A DNA stretch of 64,000 nt from JAHIQC01 sp964565645 (GCA_964565645.1 CAZMFQ010000003.1:124001-188000); one strand, 5' to 3'. Shown: positions 25,693 through 34,894, numbered from the stretch's first letter. Translations and numbers: made by a program. Notes: a model not told the origin generated them from the sequence alone.

Positions 25693-26013
25693 CTATCTGC
25701 CGAGAGAATCCCCGTACTTGAGAAGGAGGTCGACGTCGCCCTCCCAGTCCAGGCCCTGCTCGACCTCCACCCGGTGGTAGAAGGAGCACTTGTGACACTG
25801 GACGTACTTCTCCTGGTAGTTGCCGCAGACGCGGCCCTCGCACAGGGTGCCGGCTATGACCCAGCAGGCGCGGCCGCCGTTGCTGCCGCCATTGCTGCCG
25901 TCGAGGCCGGACTCAACGGACGCCGGACACACGCCGGTGCCGTCGGCGTTGTGACCGCCCGGCTGCCTGCCGCAGCCCTGATATTCCCAGCAGTTGAATC
26001 GGCCGTTGACCAT
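25693..26013 (-). CDS. Two-CW-type cysteine-rich protein
   Basis: A 106-aa protein with two C-W units: FNCWEYQGCGRQPGG near the N-terminus, and NGGRACWVIAGTLCEG in the middle, followed by GNYQEKYVQCHKCSFY. This is the pattern of small 'two-CW domain' proteins found in anaerobes, often attached to signalling modules; the cysteines probably bind metal. Here it is stand-alone. ATG 26013 was chosen because the conserved part begins right after it; the ribosome binding site is weak. It is upstream of the Nudix gene and divergent from the EamA transporter. Confidence 0.8.
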   Translation of the reverse strand: MVNGRFNCWEYQGCGRQPGGHNADGTGVCPASVESGLDGSNGGSNGGRACWVIAGTLCEGRVCGNYQEKYVQCHKCSFYHRVEVEQGLDWEGDVDLLLKYGDSLGR

Positions 26014-26163
26014 ACCCCTATGGCGCCCTTCGTTCCACGAGCCCGCTCGGCCCATGCAACAAGCAAGTTGCCTGCCAGCAATCCACACAAGAACTCCATA
26101 CCCATTCTCTGGAATCTGGAGGAGTATGCTGACGTGATCCGATCGCTCTGACCGAGGACTGCT

Positions 26164-27129
26164 GTGAGACTCCTGGATCCGTCGACCTGGCCGCACCGGG
26201 CAAAGCTCGTCGCCGCCTTCGCGACACTCTATATAGTGTGGGGCACCACGTACCTGGCCATCAGGATCGGCCTCGACGCCCAATGGCCGCCGGCGGCCTT
26301 CGCCGGGTTGCGCCTCCTGCCCGCAGGACTGATCCTCCTCGGCATCTCGAGGATGCGAGGTGTTCCGCTACGGGTCAGCGCCCGCGACAGGCGGACCGTG
26401 ATCGTCGTCGGCATCCTGCTCCTGGTGGGCGGGCAGTACGGCACCTATCTCGCCGAGCAGTACATCGGCAGCGGGCTTGCGGCCCTGATCGTCGCTCTGC
26501 TTCCCCTGTGGATCGCGGGGGCGGAATCGCTGCTTCCCGACATGGAGCGCCCGTCGGCGCGCGGGTACCTCGGGCTCGTGCTCGGCTTCGCCGGGCTCGG
26601 CATCCTTCTCGCGCCCAGGATCACCGGCATCTCGGGTGGCCCGACCGAGGTGCTCGGGATCGGCATCGAGATCCTGGCGACCTGGCTTTGGACGACCGGC
26701 TCGATCATCTCCAAGCGCAGGCCGGTGTCCGCAGACGCGTTGGTCGCCACCGGATACGAGATGCTCGCAGCCAGCGCGGTGCTCATCGTGATCGCCACGC
26801 TCAGAGGTGAATGGGCGCATGTCACGCTCACCCCCGCAGGTCTGGGCTCGCTCCTCTACCTCATCATCATCGGCTCGTGCGTGGCGTTCACCGCGTTCGT
26901 GTGGCTGCTGCGCAACGCCCCCGCGAGCAAGGTGATGACGTATGCATACGTCAACCCCGTGGTCGCCGTGTTCCTCGGCTGGCTCGTCCTGTCCGAACCC
27001 ATCGACGGCTGGGTCATCGCAGGAATGGCGGTCATCGTCGCGGGTGTCGCGCTGGCGACCAGTGCGCCGACACGCCCCGCCCGAAACGGCTCGACGCCTG
27101 CGCCGGCAGCGGAACCTTCGGAGGTCTAG
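26164..27129 (+). CDS. EamA-family (DMT) transporter
   Basis: A 321-aa inner-membrane protein with ten predicted helices in two EamA repeats. The first opens FATLYIVWGTTYLAIRIGL, the classic WGxxF/Y motif with a PxxFAGLRLLPAGL block. The second ends KVMTYAYVNPVVAVFLGWLVLSEP, typical of the family's PvxavllgwlllgE motif. Members export amino acids, purines or other metabolites; the substrate is not predictable. The start is GTG 26164, with GAGGA just upstream. It appears monocistronic. Confidence 0.94.
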   Translation: MRLLDPSTWPHRAKLVAAFATLYIVWGTTYLAIRIGLDAQWPPAAFAGLRLLPAGLILLGISRMRGVPLRVSARDRRTVIVVGILLLVGGQYGTYLAEQYIGSGLAALIVALLPLWIAGAESLLPDMERPSARGYLGLVLGFAGLGILLAPRITGISGGPTEVLGIGIEILATWLWTTGSIISKRRPVSADALVATGYEMLAASAVLIVIATLRGEWAHVTLTPAGLGSLLYLIIIGSCVAFTAFVWLLRNAPASKVMTYAYVNPVVAVFLGWLVLSEPIDGWVIAGMAVIVAGVALATSAPTRPARNGSTPAPAAEPSEV

Positions 27130-27276
27130 ACCTCCGTCCGACCTGCCATCGCCCGAGGTCAGGTGGCTCATCTGTGGGCGCGGAGGCATCTCCACACGAC
27201 CTCCACACACGGTTCACGACCCCTCCTTCAACGCGGGTGATACTCATCTCACGCTAGCAGTGAGGAGGTGAACGCG

Positions 27277-27471
27277 ATGACAGTCGTATGGATGACGGTT
27301 TTCACGGTGCTCGTGTGGTCGGCCTACCGCACGCTCCGGATCCACCCTCATGCGACGGTGAACGCCCCGTCCCCGGACGAGGGTGCTCTGATGGTGGCAC
27401 ACAGGAGACTCCTCCACGGAGAGATCACCGCCGAAGACTACGAGCGCATCGCGGACGTCCTTCATGGCTAG
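27277..27471 (+). CDS. Small membrane protein with SHOCT-like C-terminus
   Basis: A 64-aa protein: one N-terminal helix (VVWMTVFTVLVWSAYRTL) and a C-terminal short helical motif LLHGEITAEDYERIADVL, the SHOCT pattern found at the ends of many small bacterial proteins and thought to aid oligomerisation. AGGAGG lies eight bases before ATG 27277, making it preferable to GTG 27268. A strong terminator follows 39 bp after the stop. Function unknown. Confidence 0.7.
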   Translation: MTVVWMTVFTVLVWSAYRTLRIHPHATVNAPSPDEGALMVAHRRLLHGEITAEDYERIADVLHG

Positions 27472-27509
27472 CAGGAGATACGCCATACCTCCTATACCTC
27501 CCTTCCCGC

Positions 27510-27552
27510 ACGGAAAAGGGGCCCCGCCCAGGGGGCCTCTTTTCCGTTTTCT
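27510..27552 (+). terminator. Rho-independent terminator
   Basis: ACGGAAAAGGGGCCCC and its near-perfect complement ending CTTTTCCGT form a stem of about 16 bp around a short loop, followed by TTTTCT. It lies between the small SHOCT protein gene and the CWB2 gene. Confidence 0.9.
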
Positions 27553-27603
27553 GGATGGTGATACGATGGCATGTGGACTGACATCTGGCTCTTGGGGGAC
27601 GCC

Positions 27604-29688
27604 ATGAGGACTGTTCCGTTCAGGATGGATCCATCCACCTTCTTCGCGACCGTGGCGGCACTTGTCGTGTGCGCACTGCTATGGAGCGCTGCGCCATCCT
27701 TGGCGATGTCCACGCGCGCCGATACGGCCACTATCAGGGGCACCGTCACCGACAAGCTGACAGGCGAGCCCCTCGAAGGCATCGACACCTTCCTCAAACT
27801 CAAGACCGAGTCGGATATCGTGGAAGTCGCCAAGACCACGACGGACGCCGACGGAGCCTACGAGTTCGATTCGCTGCCCGCGGGAGAGTACATCGTGTTG
27901 TGGATCGACTACTCCGCGCGGGAGTACCGTGCGGTGTACTACGACGACGTGCCCTGGAACTCGTCCTACACGTTTGACGGCGCCAGCCTGATCACGCTGG
28001 CAGACGGGGCGACGGCCACAGGAATCGACGCCTCACTGCTTGTGATGCCGAGCGTGAGCGGCCGAGTCGTCGACAGCGGCGGCTCGCCCGTTGCCGATGC
28101 GACCGTCGTCCTGCAGCGAGAGGCCTCCGGTGGACAGCAATACACGGCCACCCTCACGGACCCCGATGGTATGTGGCGCACCACGCTGTCGGAGATCGGT
28201 ACCTACACCGTCCTGTTCGAGCCCTCGCCGGACGATGACGATGTCGCCCCGGAGTACTACAACAATGTTCCACGCTCCAAGCCGGAGTCGGCGACTCCGC
28301 TGGTGGTCGACACATACGGTGCCGCGATCACGGGCATAGACGCCACACTGCCGGCGGCAGCCCACCTATCGGGTCGCGTCACGCACGAGGGTCAAGGTGT
28401 GCCTTCGACGGTGATCATCTGGGAGAACACGACCGCGGGCTGGACAGCACGAGGGAATGACTGGACCGACTCGCTGGGTCACTACGCGATCGGCGGTCTC
28501 CCTGCCGGCGAGTACTGCCTCGAGTTCTCCTTCTACGGCGACCGGTACAGCAGCTCCGACCCCATCCCGTTGCGCGAGTTCAGCGGGAACGCCCCTTCAC
28601 TCGAGCTTGCGTCGCCGTTCACGCTCGAAGAGGGCGAAGTCGTTGGCGGAATGGACGCCGAAGTCCTGCTCGACCCGTACCGTGCCGCCGGGACCGACCG
28701 CTACGCGACCGCCGTCGCCGCATCGGCCGCGACGTTCCCGACCGGGCGCACCAAGACGGTCGTGTTGACCACCGGAGCGGGATTCGCGGACGCCCTGTGC
28801 GCCTCTGCACTCGCCGGTGCGGTCGACGGGCCGATCCTTCTCGTGCGGAATCACGAAGCACCCCCATCCGTCCTGCAAGAGATCAAGCGGCTTGGCGCGA
28901 CCGCCGCCTACATCGTAGGCGGCACCGACGTCGTGGATGAGTCGGTCGCCCGGGCCGTGGATGCACTACCCGGCATGGGGACGCCGAAACGACTGGCAGG
29001 GACCACAAGGTATGAGACGTCGGTCGAGGTAGCCCGAGAAGTAGCGCGGCTCGAAGGGGGCTCGTTCTGCGACGAGGTCTTCGTCGCCCGCGGCGACACC
29101 TTCCCTGACGCGCTGTCTGCCGGACCGTACGCGTACGATCGACGCATGCCGGTACTGCTCACCAGGACCGATCAGTTGCCCGCGGAGACCGCGGAATGCC
29201 TCAAGTCCCTCGGAATCACGAGCGCGATCATCTGTGGGGATGAAGGCGCCGTCTCATCGCATGTCGAGACGGAGATCGTTGCGCAGCTGTCGGGCGCCGC
29301 CACCACGACACGCCGCGGTGGCCTCACTCGCTACGATACGTCCGCGAGCATCGCGATGCTGGGAGTCGAGCGCGGGTGGATGTCTCGGTCGTATGACGGC
29401 CATCAGGTCCCGCCGACCTTCGGCTATGCCACGGGGCTGAACTTCCCTGATGCCCTCTCGGGCGCCTCCACCCTGGGAGCGCGGCACGGCTGTCTTCTTC
29501 TGGTGAATACGAACGCTCTGCCCGATCCCATCGCAGGCTTCCTAGCCTCCCAGCGGCAGCCCTACACGAGCTACCACCCGGACACCTTGGTTCTCGGCGA
29601 TGTCGGAGTCGTGAGCGACTGGGTGATGACCCAGATCCACTATGCCCTGAAGCCCGAGTACTACCCGGGTCCCCCGCCCATCGACTAG
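27604..29688 (+). CDS. Secreted carboxypeptidase-regulatory-like / CWB2 surface protein
   Basis: A 694-aa protein with a signal peptide (hydrophobic ~14-30, cleavage near SLAMST). Residues ~35-355 hold three carboxypeptidase-regulatory-like (Ig-type) repeats: IRGTVTDKLTGEPLEGID...ADGAYEFDSLPAGEYIVLW, VSGRVVDSGGSPVADATV..., and LSGRVTHEGQGVPSTVII...GHYAIGGLPAGEYCLEF. Residues ~359-690 hold three CWB2 repeats (DRYATAVAASAATFP, GFADALCASAL, YIVGGTDVVDES, then two more copies). ATG 27604 with GGGGG upstream is better than ATG 27571. A cell-wall-attached protein of unknown ligand. It is transcribed alone, behind a terminator. Confidence 0.92.
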   Translation: MRTVPFRMDPSTFFATVAALVVCALLWSAAPSLAMSTRADTATIRGTVTDKLTGEPLEGIDTFLKLKTESDIVEVAKTTTDADGAYEFDSLPAGEYIVLWIDYSAREYRAVYYDDVPWNSSYTFDGASLITLADGATATGIDASLLVMPSVSGRVVDSGGSPVADATVVLQREASGGQQYTATLTDPDGMWRTTLSEIGTYTVLFEPSPDDDDVAPEYYNNVPRSKPESATPLVVDTYGAAITGIDATLPAAAHLSGRVTHEGQGVPSTVIIWENTTAGWTARGNDWTDSLGHYAIGGLPAGEYCLEFSFYGDRYSSSDPIPLREFSGNAPSLELASPFTLEEGEVVGGMDAEVLLDPYRAAGTDRYATAVAASAATFPTGRTKTVVLTTGAGFADALCASALAGAVDGPILLVRNHEAPPSVLQEIKRLGATAAYIVGGTDVVDESVARAVDALPGMGTPKRLAGTTRYETSVEVAREVARLEGGSFCDEVFVARGDTFPDALSAGPYAYDRRMPVLLTRTDQLPAETAECLKSLGITSAIICGDEGAVSSHVETEIVAQLSGAATTTRRGGLTRYDTSASIAMLGVERGWMSRSYDGHQVPPTFGYATGLNFPDALSGASTLGARHGCLLLVNTNALPDPIAGFLASQRQPYTSYHPDTLVLGDVGVVSDWVMTQIHYALKPEYYPGPPPID

Positions 29689-29805
29689 CGCGCTCCGAGA
29701 GCGGCGTCCGGCCGAGCCGATCCATATACCTCGACCACCACTCTAGGGTACCTATAGGGCCGCTAGCTGCCCAAACTCCTTCATATCTCGACCACAGGTC
29801 GACAC

Positions 29806-29835
29806 TTGCGCATCGTATATGTTTTATCATATATT
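29806..29835 (+). promoter_or_regulatory. Promoter with overlapping palindromic operator of the padR gene
   Basis: TTGCGC (29806-29811) and TATATT (29830-29835) are 18 bp apart. Between and over them lies a perfect inverted repeat TATATG-N6-CATATA (29816-29833), a typical size for a PadR operator, which suggests autorepression. A second repeat, TCGACC-N3-GGTCGA, lies just upstream (29788-29802), and another CATATAT follows at 29844. The AT-rich patch stands out in this G+C-rich sequence. Confidence 0.55.
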
Positions 29836-29868
29836 GGCGTTGTCATATATCCGAAATCGGGGGTTCGC

Positions 29869-30477
29869 GTGTCGCTCGACCACGCGATACTGGGGTTCCT
29901 GGCAGACGAAGACCTGTCTGGCTACGACATCAAGACCCGCTGTGTCGACCAGGACGCTTCTCACTTCTGGACGGCCGATCAGGCGCAGGTCTACCGCACT
30001 CTGGACAAGCTCGAATCCGCGCACCACGTCACCTCCGTCGAGCATCCCCAGTCCGGCCGGCCCAACCGCAGGGTCTACTCGATCACGCAAGCGGGACGAG
30101 ACCGGCTCGACGAGTGGCTCGCCGAGCCTCACGACCTCCCTCCATACCGCGACCCTTTCCTGATCCAGGTCTACTTCGGGTCAGAGATCCCCGACGAGAT
30201 GCTCCTCGGCGTACTGGAACGCGCACGGGACCAGAGACAGTCGCGCCTGCGGATACTGCGGGAGCGCGCGACGTCGCACGCGATGGACGTCGGCCCCTCT
30301 GCCGACCGCCCAGCACTCCTGCACCGCATGACACTCGATGCCGCGATGGCCGCGGAGCGTGCCGCTATCGACTGGCTGGACGACTCGCTCGAAACGCTGC
30401 GCTCGCTCGGAGACGAACCCGGACCCCAGCGGCGTCTGTTCAGGGACGACCAGGCCAAGGGAGGTCGCAGAAGATGA
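29869..30477 (+). CDS. PadR-family transcriptional regulator
   Basis: A 202-aa regulator. The N-terminal winged helix is of PadR type (SLDHAILGFLADEDLSGYDIKT, TADQAQVYRTLDKLESAHHVTS, RRVYSITQAGRDRLDEWL), followed by a long helical C-terminal domain (PadR subfamily 2-like) for dimerisation. The start is GTG 29869 with GGGGG five bases upstream. It overlaps the flavodoxin-like gene by ATGA, so the pair is co-expressed, and a palindrome overlaps its promoter. PadR proteins usually repress genes responding to phenolics or toxic compounds; the effector is unknown. Confidence 0.93.
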   Translation: MSLDHAILGFLADEDLSGYDIKTRCVDQDASHFWTADQAQVYRTLDKLESAHHVTSVEHPQSGRPNRRVYSITQAGRDRLDEWLAEPHDLPPYRDPFLIQVYFGSEIPDEMLLGVLERARDQRQSRLRILRERATSHAMDVGPSADRPALLHRMTLDAAMAAERAAIDWLDDSLETLRSLGDEPGPQRRLFRDDQAKGGRRR

Positions 30478-31082
30478 GGATCATCGCCATCGACGCCAGT
30501 CGCAGGCGAGGGGCTGTGAGCCGCTCCGTGGAGACCGCGGCTCGGGCCGCCGAGGCCTCAGGAGCCACGGTGGAGCGGGTGCGACTCGCCGACCTTGATG
30601 TCCGATACTGCACCGGCTGCAACATGTGCAAGCTCACGGGGGCCTGCAAGATCCGCGACGACGTCCCTGCGCTGGTCGAACGCATCGCCGAAGCGGACGG
30701 TGTGATCTTCGGCACGCCGTCGTACTTCCGTCGCGCCGAGGAATCCACCAAGGCCATCATCGACCGGCTCGCGGGCTACTTTGCGGACAACGGCCAGCTC
30801 AGACTGCCCGGCATGAGCGAGCGCGATGTGCCATCCCACCCCGTCGCACGCGCCGCCAAGCGAGCCGTGATCATCACCGCGTGCGCCGCACCCGAGCCAC
30901 TCGCGACGTTCTTCGGCTATACGACCGGGCCGGTGCGGGAGCTGCGTGACGCGCTCTCGGAAGCGCGGATTCGGACCATCGGGTCGCTGGCCGTCACGGC
31001 GGCATGGCGCCGCGAGGACTTCGACGACTGGGAGCGCGACAAGGCCGCGTCGTTGGGCCGGATACTCGCCGGACGGATCTAG
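30474..31082 (+). CDS. Flavodoxin-family NAD(P)H-dependent FMN reductase-like protein
   Basis: A 202-aa flavodoxin-fold protein (WrbA/iron-sulfur flavoprotein-like). It begins RIIAIDASRRRGAVSRSVE (phosphate-binding loop), then has YCTGCNMCKLTGACKIRDD, a cysteine pattern as in iron-sulfur flavoproteins or multimeric flavodoxins, and ADGVIFGTPSYFRRAEESTKAIIDRL. Likely binds FMN and acts as a quinone, nitro or azo reductase, under control of the co-transcribed PadR regulator. The stop overlaps that of apgM on the other strand by four bases. Confidence 0.88.
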   Translation: MRIIAIDASRRRGAVSRSVETAARAAEASGATVERVRLADLDVRYCTGCNMCKLTGACKIRDDVPALVERIAEADGVIFGTPSYFRRAEESTKAIIDRLAGYFADNGQLRLPGMSERDVPSHPVARAAKRAVIITACAAPEPLATFFGYTTGPVRELRDALSEARIRTIGSLAVTAAWRREDFDDWERDKAASLGRILAGRI

Positions 31083-32290
31083 GACGCCCGGGGTGCCCGG
31101 CGGGTGCCCCGGCCCAGCAGCAACCCCATGACTCCCCTGCCGGGATCGACAAGCAGACCCGTCGCCGCCGCGCAGGGCTCGTCGTAGCACGAGGCTCCGT
31201 TCGGGGAGATGCCCGGACCGGCCAGCACGAACGGCACCGGCTCGCCGACGTGGGTCTTGAGGGCGATCGGGGTCGGGTGATCGGGCATCGCGAGGATGCG
31301 CAGAGGCTCGCGGAACTCGAGTGCGCGCGCGACGACCTCGCGGTCTATGGCCTCGATGGCCGCGATCTTGGCCGCCACGTCGCCGGCGTGACCCGCCTCA
31401 TCGGGAGACTCGACGTGGATGACGACGAGGTCGTGATCGGACAGGGCCGCGAGCCCTTCGATGGCCTGAGCGGCGTAGTCGTTGTCGGGCCCGTCGCTGA
31501 CTCCCGGTATGTCGATGCGGTCGATCCCCGCGAGCACGGCCAGCCCGTTGAGCAGGTCCACGCCGGAGGTCATCGCGGCGTCGATGCCACGAAGATCCGA
31601 GAAGCGGGCCATGGCTCCCGGGGCGACGCCCGGCCAGAACGGCCAGACGTCGGTGACGGGAAGGTGCCCCGCATCGATTCGCGCGTCGTTGACGGGATGC
31701 TGCGCGAGCAGAGGGCGGGCACGGTCCATGTAGGCGTGCAGCAGGACGTCGCCCGGCCCCTCGGGCAGGTACTCGGCGAAATGCTTGTCCGATATGTCAT
31801 GCGGGGGCGTGTAGCGGACCTCGAGAAGCTCGCGATGACCCTTCACGACGAGGATGTGGCGATAGGCCACCCCGGGGTACAGCCGGAAGACGTCGTCGTC
31901 AAGTTCAGTTGCGAGATCGGCCACGATGGCGCGCGACTCCTCGGTGGTGATATGCCCCCCTGCGTAGCTGCGCATCAGGCCTTCGGCGAGCGTGACGGTG
32001 TTCAGACGAAGCGCCACCTCGTCGGGGGCGAGCGCGATGCCCATGCTCGCCGCCTCGATGGCTCCCCGGCCGACAAAGTCGGCGACGGGATCGTATCCGA
32101 TGATCGACGTGCAGGCGGCTGCCGAAGAGGGCTCCGCACCGTCGGGCACGGTCTGCGCCATGCCGACGAGTCCCCTCCGCGCCATCGAGTCGAGGTTGGG
32201 CGTATCCGCGGCCTGAAGACAGGTCCTGCCCCCCAGTTCGGGAAGCGGCCAGCCCGCGGCCCCGTCGAGGATCACGATGCAGTACTTCAC
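31079..32290 (-). CDS. apgM: Cofactor-independent phosphoglycerate mutase, archaeal type
   Basis: A 403-aa alkaline-phosphatase-fold enzyme interconverting 3- and 2-phosphoglycerate. Landmarks: KYCIVILDGAAGWPLPELGG with the first metal aspartate, TPNLDSMARRGLVGMAQTV, the serine nucleophile in EPSSAAACTSIIGYDP, GRGAIEAASMGIAL, VVIHVESPDEAGHAGDV and MPDHPTPIALKTH near the end. The length and motifs are those of the ApgM type rather than the GpmI type. GTG 32290 with GGGGGG upstream is preferred over the start at 32329. It is convergent with the flavodoxin gene. Confidence 0.94.
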   Translation of the reverse strand: MKYCIVILDGAAGWPLPELGGRTCLQAADTPNLDSMARRGLVGMAQTVPDGAEPSSAAACTSIIGYDPVADFVGRGAIEAASMGIALAPDEVALRLNTVTLAEGLMRSYAGGHITTEESRAIVADLATELDDDVFRLYPGVAYRHILVVKGHRELLEVRYTPPHDISDKHFAEYLPEGPGDVLLHAYMDRARPLLAQHPVNDARIDAGHLPVTDVWPFWPGVAPGAMARFSDLRGIDAAMTSGVDLLNGLAVLAGIDRIDIPGVSDGPDNDYAAQAIEGLAALSDHDLVVIHVESPDEAGHAGDVAAKIAAIEAIDREVVARALEFREPLRILAMPDHPTPIALKTHVGEPVPFVLAGPGISPNGASCYDEPCAAATGLLVDPGRGVMGLLLGRGTRRAPRAS

Positions 32291-32417
32291 GGCGCCCCCC
32301 TGGTCGATGATGGTGTCGCGGGTATGCACCAGCGTACACCAGACGGGTGCCCGGGCGCCTAACCCGCCGACCGCGAGTATGGGTATCCTCTAGGCACGAC
32401 GATGCGGAGGAGGCGTC

Positions 32418-34358
32418 ATGAAACGCAACCGGGCACTGCGGCTCGTTCTGGCCGCGACTCTCGCTCTATCGATGATCGGTGGCGGTCTGGCGAGCGCTGC
32501 CGGGCCCGGCCTGACGTTCACCGAGTCTATCATCGCGGACGCAACCCTCATTTCGGCGACACTCCCCGAGATGGACGGACGCTACGTCGTGTTCCGCAAC
32601 GAGTTCCAGCTGATACCGAGCGACTCCGACGTGTTCGTGCACGACCTCGCGGAGGATACATCGGCGCCGACCGTGGACGACGCCGCAGACCAGACGGATC
32701 CCGATGTCTCGAGTGATCTCGTGGCCTACGAGGACTGGACCCACGGGAACGCGGACGTCCACGTCTACAACATCACATGGGGGTCCGTGACCGAGTTCGC
32801 GACGGGAGCAGGCAATCAGGAGCGCCCCCGCATCTCCAACCACTACGTGATCTGGTACAGCAGCACCTCAGGCTCGCTGTGGTGGCGCGACTACATGGGC
32901 GGCACCGCACATGAGATACCGTCGTCGACAGGCGCCGACTTCTGGGACATCGACGGGGACACCGTCGTGTTCACGACCGGACCGAGCGCCGGCAGGAGCT
33001 ACCTGTACGAATGGAAGGTGGGCTCGATCTCGGATCCGGATCCGGTATATGACTTCGCCGGAGAGTTCCTGTCCGTCCGCCTGCATGCAGGCACGGTCGT
33101 GTGGGGCCAGACGAACGGGGTCAGCTACGACGCATGGAGCATGTCGTTGTCCGACGGTGCGGCCGAGGCCATCGCAGAGAACCAGACCTACACGGAGTAC
33201 CAGCCCGACGTCTTCCATGACGGCGTGGCATGGGACCACTTGGCAGCCGGCAACCCGAACATCGCGTTCGGGCTCCTGGGCCAGGCGGGCTGGTCGAACG
33301 TCGGCGTGACCGCGGACGCCGAGAGCAGCCCGTCGCTCTTCGGCCACAGGGTGGTGTATGAACGCGATACGACCTTCGGCGATGTATACCTGGCGACCTC
33401 GACCCCGTCTGCCGTGCGCACCTCGGGGGCCGACCGCTACCAGACCGCCGTCGAGATAAGCGAGGCGTACTTCGATGGTGCTCACTCCGCGGTGATCTGC
33501 ACGGGGCTGAACTTCCCCGACGCGCTCGCCGCGGCGCCGTTCGCGCGCTTCCTGGAGGCGCCGCTGCTGCTCGTGCCCGGAACGAGCGTCCCTGCCGGGG
33601 TCCTGGCGGAGCTCACGCGGCTCGGTGTGAGTAACGTGTTCATCGTGGGTGGCGAGTCTGCCGTGAGCGCCGGTGTGCGAACCACGCTCGAAGATGATGG
33701 CTACTCGGTGGAACGCATCGACGGCGTCGACCGCTACGAGACCGCACGCAAGCTCGCAGACCGACTGTATGACGGCCTCATGGCCGACGACAGGCCGTGG
33801 TACGGCTACGCGTTCGTCGCGCGAGGCGACTCGTATGCCGACGCTTTGTCGGTCGCCCCGGTCGCGGCATCGGTGTACGCGCCCGTTCTGCTCACGAGGT
33901 CGACGAGCCTGCCACAGCCGACCACCGACGCCTTGACGTTCCTGCCCATCAGGAGTGCGGTGGTCATCGGCGGCACCACGGCGATCAGTGATTCCGTCAA
34001 AGACCAGATCGAGGTCATCACCGACACCCACGCCGGCACTCCCGCCGAGCGCTGGCAGGGTCCGGACCGCTATGCGACAGCCGTCTCGGTCGCGAACAAC
34101 GGGCTGTCGCTCAACTGGATCGACCTCGACACCCTGGGTCTGGCCACCGGGGCGAACTTCCCCGACGCCCTGGGTGGCGGCGCCGCTCTCGCTTCGTACG
34201 GGAGCCCCGTGCTCCTCGTGAAGCAGAATGAGGTCCCCGCGTCCGTGGAAGCGTTCCTCGGCCAACGCGAGTGGGAGATCGGCCGGCTCGATGTGTTCGG
34301 CGGGACGACGGTGGTCTCCGACGGAGTGAAGGACTCCGTCGCAGGACACCTGAGGTAG
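32418..34358 (+). CDS. Secreted TolB-like propeller / CWB2 surface protein
   Basis: A 646-aa protein with a signal peptide (KRNRALRLVLAATLALSMIG, cleavage near ASA). Residues ~30-330 form TolB-like propeller blades (SDVFVHDLAEDT, DVSSDLVAYEDW, PRISNHYVIWYSS, SPSLFGHRVVYERD). Residues ~333-646 carry three CWB2 repeats (DRYQTAVEISEAYF, NFPDALAAAPFAR, NVFIVGGESAVSAG, then DRYETARKLAD and DRYATAVSVA copies). GGAGGAGG precedes the ATG. It is followed after five bases by an acetyltransferase gene and then a multihaem cytochrome gene, an operon joining a wall protein to a redox protein. Confidence 0.93.
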   Translation: MKRNRALRLVLAATLALSMIGGGLASAAGPGLTFTESIIADATLISATLPEMDGRYVVFRNEFQLIPSDSDVFVHDLAEDTSAPTVDDAADQTDPDVSSDLVAYEDWTHGNADVHVYNITWGSVTEFATGAGNQERPRISNHYVIWYSSTSGSLWWRDYMGGTAHEIPSSTGADFWDIDGDTVVFTTGPSAGRSYLYEWKVGSISDPDPVYDFAGEFLSVRLHAGTVVWGQTNGVSYDAWSMSLSDGAAEAIAENQTYTEYQPDVFHDGVAWDHLAAGNPNIAFGLLGQAGWSNVGVTADAESSPSLFGHRVVYERDTTFGDVYLATSTPSAVRTSGADRYQTAVEISEAYFDGAHSAVICTGLNFPDALAAAPFARFLEAPLLLVPGTSVPAGVLAELTRLGVSNVFIVGGESAVSAGVRTTLEDDGYSVERIDGVDRYETARKLADRLYDGLMADDRPWYGYAFVARGDSYADALSVAPVAASVYAPVLLTRSTSLPQPTTDALTFLPIRSAVVIGGTTAISDSVKDQIEVITDTHAGTPAERWQGPDRYATAVSVANNGLSLNWIDLDTLGLATGANFPDALGGGAALASYGSPVLLVKQNEVPASVEAFLGQREWEIGRLDVFGGTTVVSDGVKDSVAGHLR

Positions 34359-34363
34359 CCGAC

Positions 34364-34894
34364 ATGAGCGGAGTCGACCAGGACGGATCCCCCGTGCTCA
34401 GGGGCGAGCGTGTCGAGCTGTGCCCGCTGCCCGCAGAGGAGGCGCCCGGGATGGCGGCGCTCATGGCACAAGACCCCGAAGCTTCGCCCTGGTGGGGTTC
34501 GGACGCACGCAAGATCGAAGGGTGGCTGACCGAGGACGGTGTCCACCCGTATCGCATTCTCGTCGACGGGCGTACCGCGGGCATGATCGAGTTCGAGGAG
34601 GAGAACGACCCCGACTACCGCTACGCGAGCATCGATATCACCCTGCTCGCGGGGTTCGTCGATCGCGGCATCGGCCCCGAAGCGCTCCGGGTCCTCCTGC
34701 GTCATCTGTTCGATGCGAGAGGGCACCACCGCGTGACGATAGACCCCAACGTCGACAACGTCCGGGCCATCAGGGCCTACGAGAAGGTCGGGTTCAAACC
34801 GGTCGGGGTCATGCGCAAGGTCGAGCGCGACCCCGAGGGAACCTGGCGCGACGGACTCCTGATGGACATCCTGGCAGAGGAGCTGACCTCGTGA
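34364..34894 (+). CDS. GNAT-family N-acetyltransferase
   Basis: A 176-aa GNAT protein. It starts LRGERVELCPLPAEEAPGMAAL, has TAGMIEFEEENDPDYRYASIDITL in the central strands, GFVDRGIGPEALRVLLRHLF at the acetyl-CoA loop, and HHRVTIDPNVDNVRAIRAYEKVGF at the end. The layout is close to AAC(6')-like and ribosomal-protein-type acetyltransferases, but the substrate cannot be told; aminoglycoside resistance should not be assumed. ATG 34364 was chosen because it is five bases after the CWB2 stop. Its stop overlaps the cytochrome start (GTGA). Confidence 0.9.
   Translation: MSGVDQDGSPVLRGERVELCPLPAEEAPGMAALMAQDPEASPWWGSDARKIEGWLTEDGVHPYRILVDGRTAGMIEFEEENDPDYRYASIDITLLAGFVDRGIGPEALRVLLRHLFDARGHHRVTIDPNVDNVRAIRAYEKVGFKPVGVMRKVERDPEGTWRDGLLMDILAEELTS

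Noticed and set aside
31004..32362. Plus-strand open frame of about 450 codons.
   Set aside because: Antisense to apgM, whose catalytic motifs are clear on the minus strand.
34364..34894. Calling the acetyltransferase an aminoglycoside resistance gene.
   Set aside because: Resemblance to AAC(6') enzymes is only at the general GNAT level; the operon with a CWB2 protein and a cytochrome gives no support.
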